From the NCBI GenBank assembly GCA_014190515.1, contig BJGN01000004.1, positions 1 to 53,402 on the forward strand: a stretch of DNA of 53,402 nucleotides, in the 5' to 3' direction. This DNA is from Bacteroidota bacterium. Lineage in GTDB: Bacteria > Bacteroidota > Bacteroidia > Chitinophagales > Saprospiraceae. The first letter of the stretch is position 1. Each line of letters begins with the position of its first letter. This document shows, one piece after another, positions 27,106-36,031 of the stretch. Under the pieces are notes generated by a model. It saw only the letters and a list, made by a program, of their open reading frames with translations, was not told where the DNA came from and searched no databases. The position numbers and the translations under genes are program-made.

Positions 27106-27165
27106 CTTAAAAATTTACTTTAAAGGAGTAAGTTCATTTGAAATTTTCTTTTTAAATGGAGAATT

Positions 27166-27248
27166 GGGGGTGCGCCGGAGCTGGAGAGCCGGGCCAGACT
27201 GTAAATCTGGTGACTATGTCTGAATAGGTTCGATTCCTATCACCCCCA
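27166..27248 (+). tRNA. tRNA-Tyr (anticodon GTA)
   Basis: This is an 83-nt type II tRNA with a long variable arm. Acceptor is GGGGGTG/CACCCCC, anticodon stem CCAGA/TCTGG with loop CTGTAAA (GTA), and T-arm ATAGGTTCGATTCCTAT. CCA is not encoded. Confidence 0.97.
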
Positions 27249-27290
27249 CAAAATAAATGTATTATTTTTGTTATGTTTATTTTGTGTTAA

Positions 27291-27363
27291 GCGGGTGTAG
27301 CTCAGTTGGTAGAGCATCAGCCTTCCAAGCTGAGGGTCGAGGGTTCGAGTCTCTTCGCCCGCT
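27291..27363 (+). tRNA. tRNA-Gly (anticodon TCC)
   Basis: The 73-nt cloverleaf has acceptor GCGGGTG/CGCCCGC with one T-G pair, anticodon stem TCAGC/GCTGA with loop CTTCCAA (TCC), and T-loop GGTTCGAGTC. CCA is not encoded. Confidence 0.97.
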
Positions 27364-27392
27364 CTTTATGTTTTATAACTCCGACAATAACA

Positions 27393-27464
<72 letters not shown>

Positions 27465-27521
27465 CTAGTATTCCGGAGATTTTTCTTGTTTAATGAATTA
27501 ATATTTTAAAAATCAAAACTG

Positions 27522-28718
27522 ATGGCTAAAGGTACATTCGAAAGGAATAAACCACACGTTAACATTGGTACTATCGGTCACGTAGATCATGGCAAAACAA
27601 CCTTGACTGCCGCGATAAGTTATGTCCTTTCAAAAGATGGTCTCGCGGAAAAAAGGTCGTATGACTCAATCGATGCTGCTCCAGAAGAAAAGGAGCGTGG
27701 TATTACAATTAATACTGCTCACGTTGAGTATGAAACGGTTAATAGACACTACGCTCACGTAGATTGTCCTGGTCACGCGGATTATGTAAAAAACATGGTT
27801 ACGGGTGCAGCTCAAATGGATGGAGCTATTATCGTTGTTGCAGCTACTGATGGTCCCATGCCTCAAACGCGGGAACATATTCTTCTCGCCCGTCAGGTAG
27901 GTGTACCAAAATTAGTTGTTTTCATGAATAAGGTGGACATCGTTGAAGATCCAGAAATGCTTGAATTAGTTGAAATGGAAGTTCGTGAATTACTTGACAC
28001 CTATGGTTTCGATGGTGATAACGCTTCTGTAATTCAAGGTTCTGCATTGAAAGCTTTGGAAGATGATCCTTTTTATGTTGGCAAAATCAAGGAATTGATG
28101 GATGCCGTGGATAATGACATCCCAAATCCAGTACGTCTTACTGATAAGCCTTTCTTAATGCCTATTGAAGATGTGTTCTCTATCACAGGTCGTGGTACTG
28201 TAGCAACAGGTCGTATCGAAAGAGGGGTTATCAACGTTGGTAATCCTGTAGAGATTGTAGGTATGATGGACAAAGAGGATAAGCCATTAACTTCAGTATG
28301 TACGGGTGTTGAGATGTTCCGCAAATTATTAGATAGAGGTGAAGCTGGTGATAACGCTGGTCTATTATTAAGAGGTATTGAAAAATCTCAGATTCGTCGT
28401 GGAATGGTTATCTGTGCGCCAGGTTCAGTAAAGCCACATATCCGTTTCAAATGTGAGACTTATGTACTATCTAAAGATGAAGGTGGTCGTCATACACCAT
28501 TCTTTAACGGATACCGCCCTCAGTTTTACTTCCGTACAACAGACGTTACTGGCGATGTTAAATTGCCAGAAAATGTTGAGATGGTAATGCCAGGTGATAA
28601 TGTATCTTTAGAGGTTACTTTACTTAACCCAATCGCAATGGAAAAAGGATTACGTTTCGCTATCCGCGAAGGTGGTCGTACCGTTGGTGCAGGTCAGGTT
28701 ACTGAAATATTAGAATAA
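27522..28718 (+). CDS. tuf: Elongation factor Tu
   Basis: This 398-residue GTPase delivers aminoacyl-tRNA to the ribosome. The G motifs are [10 protein letters not shown] (P-loop, near residue 19), the switch segment [27 protein letters not shown], and NKVD for guanine recognition. Domains 2 and 3 follow, with [41 protein letters not shown] and the closing [19 protein letters not shown]. The length is a few residues above the common 394-396. It follows four tRNAs in the order known from the thrU-tyrU-glyT-thrT-tufB operon of Escherichia coli, so expression probably tracks stable RNA synthesis. Confidence 0.98.
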   Translation: MAKGTFERNKPHVNIGTIGHVDHGKTTLTAAISYVLSKDGLAEKRSYDSIDAAPEEKERGITINTAHVEYETVNRHYAHVDCPGHADYVKNMVTGAAQMDGAIIVVAATDGPMPQTREHILLARQVGVPKLVVFMNKVDIVEDPEMLELVEMEVRELLDTYGFDGDNASVIQGSALKALEDDPFYVGKIKELMDAVDNDIPNPVRLTDKPFLMPIEDVFSITGRGTVATGRIERGVINVGNPVEIVGMMDKEDKPLTSVCTGVEMFRKLLDRGEAGDNAGLLLRGIEKSQIRRGMVICAPGSVKPHIRFKCETYVLSKDEGGRHTPFFNGYRPQFYFRTTDVTGDVKLPENVEMVMPGDNVSLEVTLLNPIAMEKGLRFAIREGGRTVGAGQVTEILE

Positions 28719-28743
28719 ATTCCCTTTGGGGAAATTAATAAAG

Positions 28744-28778
28744 GTTAGGTTTCAGTAATGAAACCTAACTCTTGTTTT
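28744..28778 (+). terminator. Hairpin after tuf, likely partial terminator
   Basis: A perfect 11-bp stem, GTTAGGTTTCA (28744-28754) with TGAAACCTAAC (28759-28769), closes a GTAA loop and is followed by TCTTGTTTT. The imperfect T-tract suggests partial termination, or a processing signal between tuf mRNA and tRNA-Trp. Confidence 0.65.
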
Positions 28779-28851
28779 ACGGGCGTAGCTCAACTGGTAG
28801 AGCGACGGTCTCCAAAACCGTAGGCTGGGGGTTCAAGTCCTCCCGCCCGTG
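28779..28851 (+). tRNA. tRNA-Trp (anticodon CCA)
   Basis: The 73-nt cloverleaf has acceptor ACGGGCG/CGCCCGT with discriminator G, anticodon stem ACGGT/ACCGT with loop CTCCAAA (CCA), and T-arm GGGGGTTCAAGTCCTCC. It sits between tuf and secE, as in many Bacteroidota. Confidence 0.97.
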
Positions 28852-28871
28852 CTGCTTAAAAAATTATTGTT

Positions 28872-29060
28872 ATGGAATCATTGAAACTATATCTCAGAGA
28901 AAGTTACGACGAACTTGTTAACAAAGTTACGTGGCCTTCTTGGGTAAGCCTTCAAGAAAATGCTATTCTAGTGGTAGTAGCTAGTCTCTTGTTGGCTCTT
29001 ATCGTTTTTGTAATGGATGTTTTTTCTAGTACCTTACTTGATTTGATTTACGGGCTCTAA
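28872..29060 (+). CDS. secE: Preprotein translocase subunit SecE
   Basis: This 62-residue single-span membrane protein stabilises SecY in the protein-export channel. The N-terminal amphipathic helix LKLYLRESYDELVNKVTWPSW carries the family's KVTWPS signature, and one transmembrane helix follows (about 29-50). This is the usual short bacterial form. It lies 20 bp after tRNA-Trp and 26 bp before nusG, the standard order. Confidence 0.96.
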   Translation: MESLKLYLRESYDELVNKVTWPSWVSLQENAILVVVASLLLALIVFVMDVFSSTLLDLIYGL

Positions 29061-29086
29061 TTATCTGTTATCCAATACACTGTTAA

Positions 29087-29635
29087 ATGTCCGAAGAAAA
29101 AAGGTGGTATTCTCTCCGCGTAATAAGTGGAAAAGAACGAAAAATAAAGGAGCGTCTGGATACAGAAATTCAGCGTAATGACTGGTCTGGTTTTATTTTT
29201 CAAGTGGTTGTTCCTCTTGAAAAAGTCTATAAAATTAGAAATGGAAAAAAAGTAGTCTCGGAGAGAAATATACTCCCTGGCTATATCCTTATTGAAGCCA
29301 CAGAGGGTAAACTTTCAGGTGATGTAGTTACCGGTATTCAAAATCTTCAAAATGTAATACACTTTCTCGGTAAAAATACACCTATCCCAATGAGGGAAGC
29401 AGAGGCGAATAGATTGCTCGGAAAGGTAGATGAATCTCAAGAATCTGCTGAGGCACTTATCGAACCTTTCATAGTAGGAGAAACAATTAAAATTGTTGAC
29501 GGTCCTTTTACCGAGTTCGTTGGTGATATTCAAGAGATAAATGAAGACAAAAAGAAGCTTAAAGTTATTGTTAAGATATTTGGCAGAGGAACCGAAGTCG
29601 AGTTGAATTTCATGCAGGTTGAAAAAACCAATTGA
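29087..29635 (+). CDS. nusG: Transcription termination/antitermination factor NusG
   Basis: This 182-residue protein has the NGN domain (about 5-115: RWYSLRVISGKERKIKERLD, ERNILPGYILIEA) and a C-terminal KOW domain (about 128-180: VGETIKIVDGPFTEFVGDIQEINEDKKKLKVIV). It binds the RNA polymerase clamp to suppress pausing and couples to Rho or to ribosomal protein S10. The KOW loop reads GPFTEFVG where GPFxGFxG is commoner, a modest variation. It lies in the secE-nusG-rplK order found across bacteria. Confidence 0.96.
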   Translation: MSEEKRWYSLRVISGKERKIKERLDTEIQRNDWSGFIFQVVVPLEKVYKIRNGKKVVSERNILPGYILIEATEGKLSGDVVTGIQNLQNVIHFLGKNTPIPMREAEANRLLGKVDESQESAEALIEPFIVGETIKIVDGPFTEFVGDIQEINEDKKKLKVIVKIFGRGTEVELNFMQVEKTN

Positions 29636-29683
29636 TTTTTTTATATAAGTTCTAAATATTCAATTTTGTTCTTCCTGGTGTGT

Positions 29684-29721
29684 GAGCCTCGAAGACGCTT
29701 CCAAAAGTGGATATGAGGTTC
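29684..29721 (+). promoter_or_regulatory. Possible structured leader upstream of rplK
   Basis: GAGCCTC (29684-29690) can pair with GAGGTTC (29715-29721), 7 bp with one G-T pair, in the 101-bp gap before rplK. Ribosomal protein L1 represses its own operon through an mRNA site in this region in Escherichia coli, so this could be the counterpart. The support is weak. Confidence 0.25.
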
Positions 29722-29736
29722 TAAAATTGTAGTGAT

Positions 29737-30189
29737 ATGGCAAAGGAAATAGGATTTTTAATTAAATTACAGGTAAAAGGTGGTCAAGCTAATCCAGCAC
29801 CTCCAATTGGTCCTGCCTTAGGTTCTAAGGGCGTAAATATTATGGAGTTTTGCAAGCGATTTAATGCTGCAACACAAGATAAAATGGGACAAATTCTTCC
29901 AACCGTTATTTCGGTGTATAAAGACAAGTCTTTTGATTTTATCATCAAAACACCACCTGTGGCCATTCAATTGATTGAAGCTACTAAGGCGAAGAAGGGA
30001 TCTGCCCAACCTAATAGAAATAAAATTGGTTCCGTTTCATGGGATCAAATAAAAACTATTGCGGAAATCAAGATGCCTGATTTAAATTGCTTTGAGATTC
30101 ATTCTGCAATGAAAATGGTTGCTGGAACAGCAAGAAGTATGGGTATTACCGTAAGTGGTGATGCACCATGGTCCACAGTAGAAAATTAA
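29737..30189 (+). CDS. rplK: 50S ribosomal protein L11
   Basis: This 150-residue protein forms the GTPase-associated stalk base with 23S rRNA and L10. Conserved segments are [38 protein letters not shown], the loop [20 protein letters not shown], and the C-terminal rRNA-binding part ending [12 protein letters not shown]. The length is slightly above the usual 141-147. It is followed by rplA in the normal L11-L1 order. Confidence 0.98.
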   Translation: MAKEIGFLIKLQVKGGQANPAPPIGPALGSKGVNIMEFCKRFNAATQDKMGQILPTVISVYKDKSFDFIIKTPPVAIQLIEATKAKKGSAQPNRNKIGSVSWDQIKTIAEIKMPDLNCFEIHSAMKMVAGTARSMGITVSGDAPWSTVEN

Positions 30190-30250
30190 TTTTTAATGTA
30201 GGGAGTTTATGCCTAAAGGTATAAATGATATTACCTCAAAATTGTTCTAT

Positions 30251-30943
30251 ATGACTAAAGTAGGAAAAAAAAGAGCCTTAGTAGATGCAAAGGTTAACCG
30301 GGAGAAGTTGTATACACTTGACGAAGCATTTGTGTTAGTGAAGGAAGTCAACACAACTAAATTCGATGCCTCTGTTGATATTCATGCTCGATTGGGTGTT
30401 GATCCCAGGAAACCAGATCAATCTCTGCGTGGTACAGTAAGTTTGCCTCACGGAACAGGTAAGACTAAGAAAGTAGCTGTTTTTTGTACCCCTGATAAGG
30501 TACAGGAGGCGCTTGATGCCGGAGCTGATTATGCAGGATTGGAGGAACTTATCCAAAAAGTATTGGGTGGTTGGACCGATGTTGACGTGGTTATAGCAAC
30601 GCCTCAGGTAATGGCTCAGGTAGGTCGCTTAGGTAGAATATTAGGTCCAAGAAACCTTATGCCTAACCCTAAAACAGGTACTGTTACTATGAATGTAGGT
30701 GAGGCAGTAGCTGATGTGAAATCAGGTAAGATTTCCTTTAGGGTAGATAAATATGGTATTATTCACGCATCTATTGGTAGAGTATCTTTTACCGCCGATA
30801 AGTTGACAGAAAATGCCAATGAGCTTCTTTCTACCTTACTTCGTATGAAGCCTTCCAGTGCAAAAGGTGTCTACATGAAATCAATCACAGTAGCGAGTAC
30901 TATGAGCCCAGGTATCAAGGTTGACCCTAAAGTCGTTCGCTAA
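30251..30943 (+). CDS. rplA: 50S ribosomal protein L1
   Basis: This 230-residue protein binds 23S rRNA at the L1 stalk and helps release deacylated tRNA. It contains [58 protein letters not shown] and [14 protein letters not shown], all hallmark segments. I chose the ATG at 30251 ([15 protein letters not shown]) because L1 proteins are about 230 residues long and begin in this way. An upstream ATG at 30209 would add 14 atypical residues. The bases between 30190 and 30250 may serve as leader, possibly for L1 autoregulation. Confidence 0.96.
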   Translation: MTKVGKKRALVDAKVNREKLYTLDEAFVLVKEVNTTKFDASVDIHARLGVDPRKPDQSLRGTVSLPHGTGKTKKVAVFCTPDKVQEALDAGADYAGLEELIQKVLGGWTDVDVVIATPQVMAQVGRLGRILGPRNLMPNPKTGTVTMNVGEAVADVKSGKISFRVDKYGIIHASIGRVSFTADKLTENANELLSTLLRMKPSSAKGVYMKSITVASTMSPGIKVDPKVVR

Positions 30944-30962
30944 TCATTAAAGTTAATCGGAA

Positions 30963-31490
30963 ATGACCAAACAGGAAAAAACAGCGGTAATTGAAGAGTT
31001 AAAAGGTGTATTTGCTAATTTAGATTTTTTCTACATTACTGACGCATCTACTTTATCCGTTGAAAAAATTAATAATTTCAGAAGATTGTGTTTTGAAAGA
31101 GGAGTTCAAATGAGAGTTATAAAAAATACTCTCATCCGCAAAGCACTTGAATCTGCCGCCTCAGAAAAAAATTATGAGGCAATCTTTGGAGAATTAAAAG
31201 GACCAACAGCAGTTTTGTACGCTGATGGCGCTGCAAATATTCCCGCCAAAGTTTTAAAGGAATTTCGTGCAGGGAACGATAGACCACTTCTAAAAGCTGC
31301 CTATATTGACACTGCCGTGTTTATCGGTGATAGTCAATTAGATGCATTAACTAAGCTAAAGTCGAAAGAACAGGTGCTTGGAGAAGTTATCGGTCTGTTA
31401 CAGTCACCAGCAAGAAATGTTATCAGTGCTCTTCAATCTGGCGGTAAAACGATTGCCGGTTTGGTGAAAACACTGCAGGAGCGCGCTTAA
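30963..31490 (+). CDS. rplJ: 50S ribosomal protein L10
   Basis: This 175-residue protein anchors the L7/L12 dimers to the ribosomal stalk. It shows the L10 N-terminal domain: EKTAVIEELKGVFANLDFFYITDASTL, the RNA-binding RRLCFERGVQMRVIKNTLIRKAL, and GPTAVLYAD. The C-terminal helix that carries L7/L12 dimers follows (QVLGEVIGLLQSPARNVISAL). It starts 19 bp after rplA, so the L11-L1-L10 genes are probably one unit. L10 with L12 usually represses its own mRNA. Confidence 0.97.
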   Translation: MTKQEKTAVIEELKGVFANLDFFYITDASTLSVEKINNFRRLCFERGVQMRVIKNTLIRKALESAASEKNYEAIFGELKGPTAVLYADGAANIPAKVLKEFRAGNDRPLLKAAYIDTAVFIGDSQLDALTKLKSKEQVLGEVIGLLQSPARNVISALQSGGKTIAGLVKTLQERA

Positions 31491-31508
31491 TTCAGCGCAT
31501 TCCCCCCA

Positions 31509-31529
31509 GGTTAGGCTTCCAAGCTAACC
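31509..31529 (+). promoter_or_regulatory. Bulged hairpin in the rplJ-rplL gap
   Basis: GGTTA (31509-31513) pairs with TAACC (31525-31529), and after a bulged G an inner GCT/AGC stem closes a TCCA loop. It lies between the L10 and L12 genes, where differential expression or RNA processing is needed because L12 is made in several copies per ribosome. Confidence 0.4.
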
Positions 31530-31568
31530 CGCACATAAAATTATTATTTAATCTTAAAACGAAACACA

Positions 31569-31949
31569 ATGGCGGATTTGAAAGCTTTTGCGGAACAGCT
31601 TGTCAATCTGACGGTTAAAGAAGTCAATGAACTTGCTGCTATTTTAAAGGATGAATATGGTATAGAACCAGCAGCTGCTGCTGTAGCTATGGCTGCTCCT
31701 TCAGGTGGTGATTCAGGTGCTGCTGCTCCTGCAGAGCAAACTTCTTTTGACGTTATTTTAGCTTCCGGCGGAGCTGCGAAACTACAAGTAGTTAAAGAAG
31801 TTAAGACTTTACTTAATTTGGGCTTGAAAGAGGCGAAAGACTTAGTTGACGCTGCGCCTGCTCCTCTTAAAACTGGCGTTTCTAAAGAAGAGGCTGCTGA
31901 ATTGAAAGAGAAACTTGAGGCCGCTGGTGCTCAAGTTGAAATTAAGTAA
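31569..31949 (+). CDS. rplL: 50S ribosomal protein L7/L12
   Basis: This 126-residue stalk protein recruits translation GTPases. The N-terminal dimerisation domain ([31 protein letters not shown]), an alanine/glycine-rich hinge (about 36-58) and the C-terminal domain with [32 protein letters not shown]-type segments and [21 protein letters not shown] are all present. Several copies are needed per ribosome, so extra expression relative to rplJ is expected. Confidence 0.98.
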   Translation: MADLKAFAEQLVNLTVKEVNELAAILKDEYGIEPAAAAVAMAAPSGGDSGAAAPAEQTSFDVILASGGAAKLQVVKEVKTLLNLGLKEAKDLVDAAPAPLKTGVSKEEAAELKEKLEAAGAQVEIK

Positions 31950-32021
31950 TTATTTGCTCATTTGCGAATTTATTATGATCCAGACTTACAGTCTTGGCAA
32001 TTAATGCGAAAGTGTCTTTGT

Positions 32022-32066
32022 GGCTTAGCGATGGTTTATATCGCTAAGCCTCTAGGCATTTTTTTG
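32022..32066 (+). terminator. Attenuator-like terminator between rplL and rpoB
   Basis: A perfect 11-bp stem, GGCTTAGCGAT (32022-32032) with ATCGCTAAGCC (32040-32050), is followed after eight bases by seven T (32059-32065). The rpoB start is just over 100 bp downstream and I see no full consensus promoter in the gap. Partial termination here would set the ribosomal-protein to RNA-polymerase ratio, as known for rplL-rpoB in Escherichia coli. Confidence 0.75.
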
Positions 32067-32176
32067 TAAAGGAAGTGTTTTACTGTTGATGGCCGTTTTA
32101 AACTTTATTGTCTCGAATTACATTTTATCTCGTGTTGATCTAATGTTTCGTTCTTACCGAAAAATATTTTGTGCCG

Positions 32177-35100
32177 ATGATATCCAATGGAAATGAACTC
32201 GCCCTCGAGTCAAAAAGAATAAGTTTCGGGAAAACTAAATTTCCCGCTGAGTATCCTGACTTTCTGGAGATTCAGTTAAAATCTTTTCAGGAGTTTTTTC
32301 AATTAGAAACTACGCCAGAAAATAGAATGAATGAAGGACTTTATAAGGTCTTTAAAGAAAATTTTCCTATTTCTGACGCTAGGAGTATTTTCCAACTTGA
32401 ATTCTTAGATTATTTCGTCGATCCACCCCGCTATAGCATGGAAGAATGCGTTCAGCGTGGTCTAACTTTTCATGTGCCTCTTAAGGCCAAATTAAAACTG
32501 TCGTGTAATGATGTTGAACATGTTGATTTTCAAACGATAGTACAAGATGTCTTTTTAGGTAATATTCCTTACATGACCCCTCGTGGTACCTTTGTTATCA
32601 ATGGTGCTGAAAGGGTAGTTGTTTCACAGTTACACAGGTCTCCAGGTGTGTTTTTTGGCCAAAGTGTTCACCCCAATGGAACAAAAATTTACTCCGCAAG
32701 AGTCATTCCATTTAAGGGTGCCTGGATGGAATTTGCTACAGATATTAATACCGTAATGTATGCTTATATTGACAGAAAAAAGAAATTCCCCGTTACAACC
32801 CTGCTAAGGGCTATCGGTTTCGATTCTGATAAGGCTATTCTCGATATTTTTGACCTGGCTGACATCATTCCAGCCAATAGGGAAGAATTACAAAAATCAA
32901 TCGGTCGTAAATTAGCTGCCAGAGTGTTAAGGTCATGGACCGAAGATTTCGTAGATGAGGATACCGGTGAAGTGGTGACCATTGAAAGAAATGAAATTAT
33001 TCTTGAAAGAGATTCTCTTCTGGATGATGATAATATAGATTTAATTTTGGAAGCTGCCTGCGATGTTGTTATTCTACAAAAAGAAGACATCGATCAGGAT
33101 TATTCTATTATATATAATACCTTACAGAAAGATCCGACTTCTTCTGAAATGGAAGCGGTTCAGTATATTTACAGACAACTTAGGGGTACTGATCCACCCG
33201 ATGAGGAAACAGCGCGTGGAATTATCGATAAGTTGTTCTTTTCGGACAAAAGATACAATCTCGGTGAGGTTGGCAGATATAAAATTAACCGTAAACTTAA
33301 TCTTAATGGTAGTTATGAAAGTCTGGTCCTTTCAAAGGAAGATATCATAAATATTGTTAAGTATTTAGTTAGCTTGATGAACCAGAAAGCTGAAATTGAT
33401 GATATCGATCATTTAAGTAATAGAAGGGTTAGAAATGTAGGCGAGCAATTATACGCTCAGTTTGGTGTCGGTTTGGCTCGTATGGCGCGTACGATAAGAG
33501 AGCGTATGAATGTAAGAGATAATGAAGTGTTCACGCCTATTGATCTTATTAATGCCCGTACGCTTTCTTCCGTTATCAATTCTTTCTTTGGTACCAGTCA
33601 GCTATCTCAGTTCCTTGATCAGACCAATCCACTTTCTGAAATAACACATAAAAGAAGAATTTCGGCGCTTGGACCCGGAGGTCTGTCTCGTGAAAGAGCA
33701 GGTTTCGAGGTGCGTGATGTGCATTATTCTCATTATGGTAGATTGTGTACCATTGAAACCCCTGAAGGTCCAAACATTGGCTTAATTTCTACCTTATGCG
33801 TTCATGCAAAGGTCAATAAAATGGGCTTTCTTGAGACTCCTTACCGTGAAGTAGTTGATGGTAAGTTGAAAATTGAAGATCATCCAATTTATTTATCGGC
33901 CGAGGGTGAAGATCTTAAGCGTATTGCCCAGGCTAATGCCCGTGTTGATAATTCGGGAGCATTTACAAGAGATAGAATCAAATGTAGGGAACAAGGAGAA
34001 TTTCCTGTGCTTACACCTTCTGAAATTGAATATATGGACGTTGCACCAAACCAAATTGTTGGTGTGTCCGCTTCAATGATTCCTTTTCTTGAAAATGATG
34101 ATGCCAACCGTGCCTTGATGGGATCTAACATGCAAAGACAGGCGGTTCCTTTAGTTCGTCCAAGTTCTCCTATTGTCGGTACAGGATTGGAAGGTAAGGT
34201 AGCCAGGGATTCCCGCATGCTTATCAATGCAGAAGGGGATGGTGTAGTGGAATACGTGGATGCTGTTGAAGTAAAAGTTAGATATGATCGCTCCGATGAT
34301 GATCAGTTGGTTTCATTTGAAGATAGTCTGAAGTCTTATAAATTAACTAAGTTCCTTCGCACAAATCAAGGTACTTGTATCAACCTTAGACCTATCGTAA
34401 GAAAAGGTGACAGGGTAACAAAAGGTCAGATTTTATGTGACGGTTATGCTACTGAAAAAGGGGAACTAGCTCTCGGTCAGAATCTTAAAGTGGCATTCAT
34501 GCCCTGGAAAGGTTATAACTTCGAAGACGCTATTGTTATTTCTGAGAAGGTCGTTAGGGAAGATATCTTTACTTCTTTACATATCGAGCACTTTGAACTG
34601 GAGGTTAGAGATACTAAACTCGGTGAGGAGGAATTAACAAATGATATTCCGAACGTTAGTGAAGAAACAACAAGAGACTTAGACGAACATGGTGTCATTC
34701 GCGTAGGTGCCTGGGTCAAAGAAGGGGATATTCTCATCGGTAAGATTACACCAAAAGGTGAATCTGATCCTACCCCTGAAGAAAAACTGTTGCGTGCCAT
34801 TTTTGGAGATAAAGCAGGTGATGTAAAAGATGCTTCTTTAAAAGCACCTCCATCAACTAATGGCGTTATTATAGATAAGCAATTGTTCGCCAGAGCTAAA
34901 AAAGATAAAGTTCAGAAATCATCTGAAAAAGATATGCTTTCTAAGCTTGAAGATGAGCACAAAATTATCCTGAACGAACTTATTACCAGGCTGGTTGATA
35001 AATTACTTCAATTGGTGAAAAGTAAGCAGTGTAAAGGGGTTCGTAGTGTTTACAATGATATTCTTATTCCTTCTGGTAGCAAATTCAGTCAACAGGTTCT

Positions 35101-35998
35101 TAGAAATATTGATTATGCTTCGGTAGATTATTCGAATTGGACGGATGATACCTCAATTAATAACTTGATTGCTAGGCTTTTACATAATTATAGCATAAAA
35201 GTAAATGAGGAAGTAGGGCGTTTCAAAAGAGAAAAGTTCAATATTAGCATCGGTGATGAATTACCTGCAGGTGTTCTTAAGTTGGCTAAAGTTTATATGG
35301 CCAAAAAACGTAAACTGAAAGTTGGTGATAAACTCGCGGGAAGACACGGAAATAAGGGTATTGTATCTAAGATTGTTAGGATGGAAGATATGCCGTTCCT
35401 AGAAGATGGTACCGCTGTTGATGTCGTTCTCAATCCGCTGGGTGTACCTTCTCGTATGAATTTAGGTCAAATTTTTGAAACGGTTCTTGGTTGGGCTGGT
35501 GAAAAAATGGGCGTTAAATTCTCAACACCCATCTTTGATGGTGCAAGTAAAGAGGAAATTGACGGATATATCCAAAAGGCGGGTTTACCTAGCTTAGGTC
35601 AAACCTACCTTTATGATGGTGAAACTGGTGAAAGATTCCACCAGCAGGCTACCGTGGGTGTCATCTATATGCTCAAATTATCACACATGGTTGATGATAA
35701 AATGCACGCGCGTTCTATCGGACCCTATTCTCTTATCACACAGCAACCTCTTGGCGGTAAAGCTCAGTTTGGTGGTCAAAGATTTGGTGAAATGGAAGTG
35801 TGGGCACTCGAAGCATTTGGTGCAGCAAATATCCTTCAGGAGTTACTTACTATTAAATCCGATGATATTAACGGTCGTGCCAAAGCTTATGAAGCTATCG
35901 TTAAAGGTGATAACCTTCCAGAACCAAATATTCCTGAGTCGTTTAACGTACTGATTCACGAATTACGTGGTTTAGCCCTTGATATCAAATTTGAATAA
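32177..35998 (+). CDS. rpoB: RNA polymerase beta subunit
   Basis: This protein of about 1273 residues forms half of the polymerase active-site cleft. Recognisable blocks include [17 protein letters not shown] at the N-terminus, [12 protein letters not shown], the rifampicin-pocket region around [20 protein letters not shown] and [46 protein letters not shown] and the C-terminal [19 protein letters not shown]. It reads as rifampicin-sensitive type at the positions I can compare. I prefer the ATG at 32177. A GTG at 32171 would add two residues. It lies 33 bp before rpoC. Confidence 0.98.
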   Translation: MISNGNELALESKRISFGKTKFPAEYPDFLEIQLKSFQEFFQLETTPENRMNEGLYKVFKENFPISDARSIFQLEFLDYFVDPPRYSMEECVQRGLTFHVPLKAKLKLSCNDVEHVDFQTIVQDVFLGNIPYMTPRGTFVINGAERVVVSQLHRSPGVFFGQSVHPNGTKIYSARVIPFKGAWMEFATDINTVMYAYIDRKKKFPVTTLLRAIGFDSDKAILDIFDLADIIPANREELQKSIGRKLAARVLRSWTEDFVDEDTGEVVTIERNEIILERDSLLDDDNIDLILEAACDVVILQKEDIDQDYSIIYNTLQKDPTSSEMEAVQYIYRQLRGTDPPDEETARGIIDKLFFSDKRYNLGEVGRYKINRKLNLNGSYESLVLSKEDIINIVKYLVSLMNQKAEIDDIDHLSNRRVRNVGEQLYAQFGVGLARMARTIRERMNVRDNEVFTPIDLINARTLSSVINSFFGTSQLSQFLDQTNPLSEITHKRRISALGPGGLSRERAGFEVRDVHYSHYGRLCTIETPEGPNIGLISTLCVHAKVNKMGFLETPYREVVDGKLKIEDHPIYLSAEGEDLKRIAQANARVDNSGAFTRDRIKCREQGEFPVLTPSEIEYMDVAPNQIVGVSASMIPFLENDDANRALMGSNMQRQAVPLVRPSSPIVGTGLEGKVARDSRMLINAEGDGVVEYVDAVEVKVRYDRSDDDQLVSFEDSLKSYKLTKFLRTNQGTCINLRPIVRKGDRVTKGQILCDGYATEKGELALGQNLKVAFMPWKGYNFEDAIVISEKVVREDIFTSLHIEHFELEVRDTKLGEEELTNDIPNVSEETTRDLDEHGVIRVGAWVKEGDILIGKITPKGESDPTPEEKLLRAIFGDKAGDVKDASLKAPPSTNGVIIDKQLFARAKKDKVQKSSEKDMLSKLEDEHKIILNELITRLVDKLLQLVKSKQCKGVRSVYNDILIPSGSKFSQQVLRNIDYASVDYSNWTDDTSINNLIARLLHNYSIKVNEEVGRFKREKFNISIGDELPAGVLKLAKVYMAKKRKLKVGDKLAGRHGNKGIVSKIVRMEDMPFLEDGTAVDVVLNPLGVPSRMNLGQIFETVLGWAGEKMGVKFSTPIFDGASKEEIDGYIQKAGLPSLGQTYLYDGETGERFHQQATVGVIYMLKLSHMVDDKMHARSIGPYSLITQQPLGGKAQFGGQRFGEMEVWALEAFGAANILQELLTIKSDDINGRAKAYEAIVKGDNLPEPNIPESFNVLIHELRGLALDIKFE

Positions 35999-36031
35999 CG
36001 AGATCTCTCCGGAGATTAAATTGCTATAATT

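Noticed and set aside
36002-36016. Small palindrome TCTCCGGAGA between rpoB and rpoC
   Set aside because: It is short, with no T-tract. There is no good reason to assign a function.
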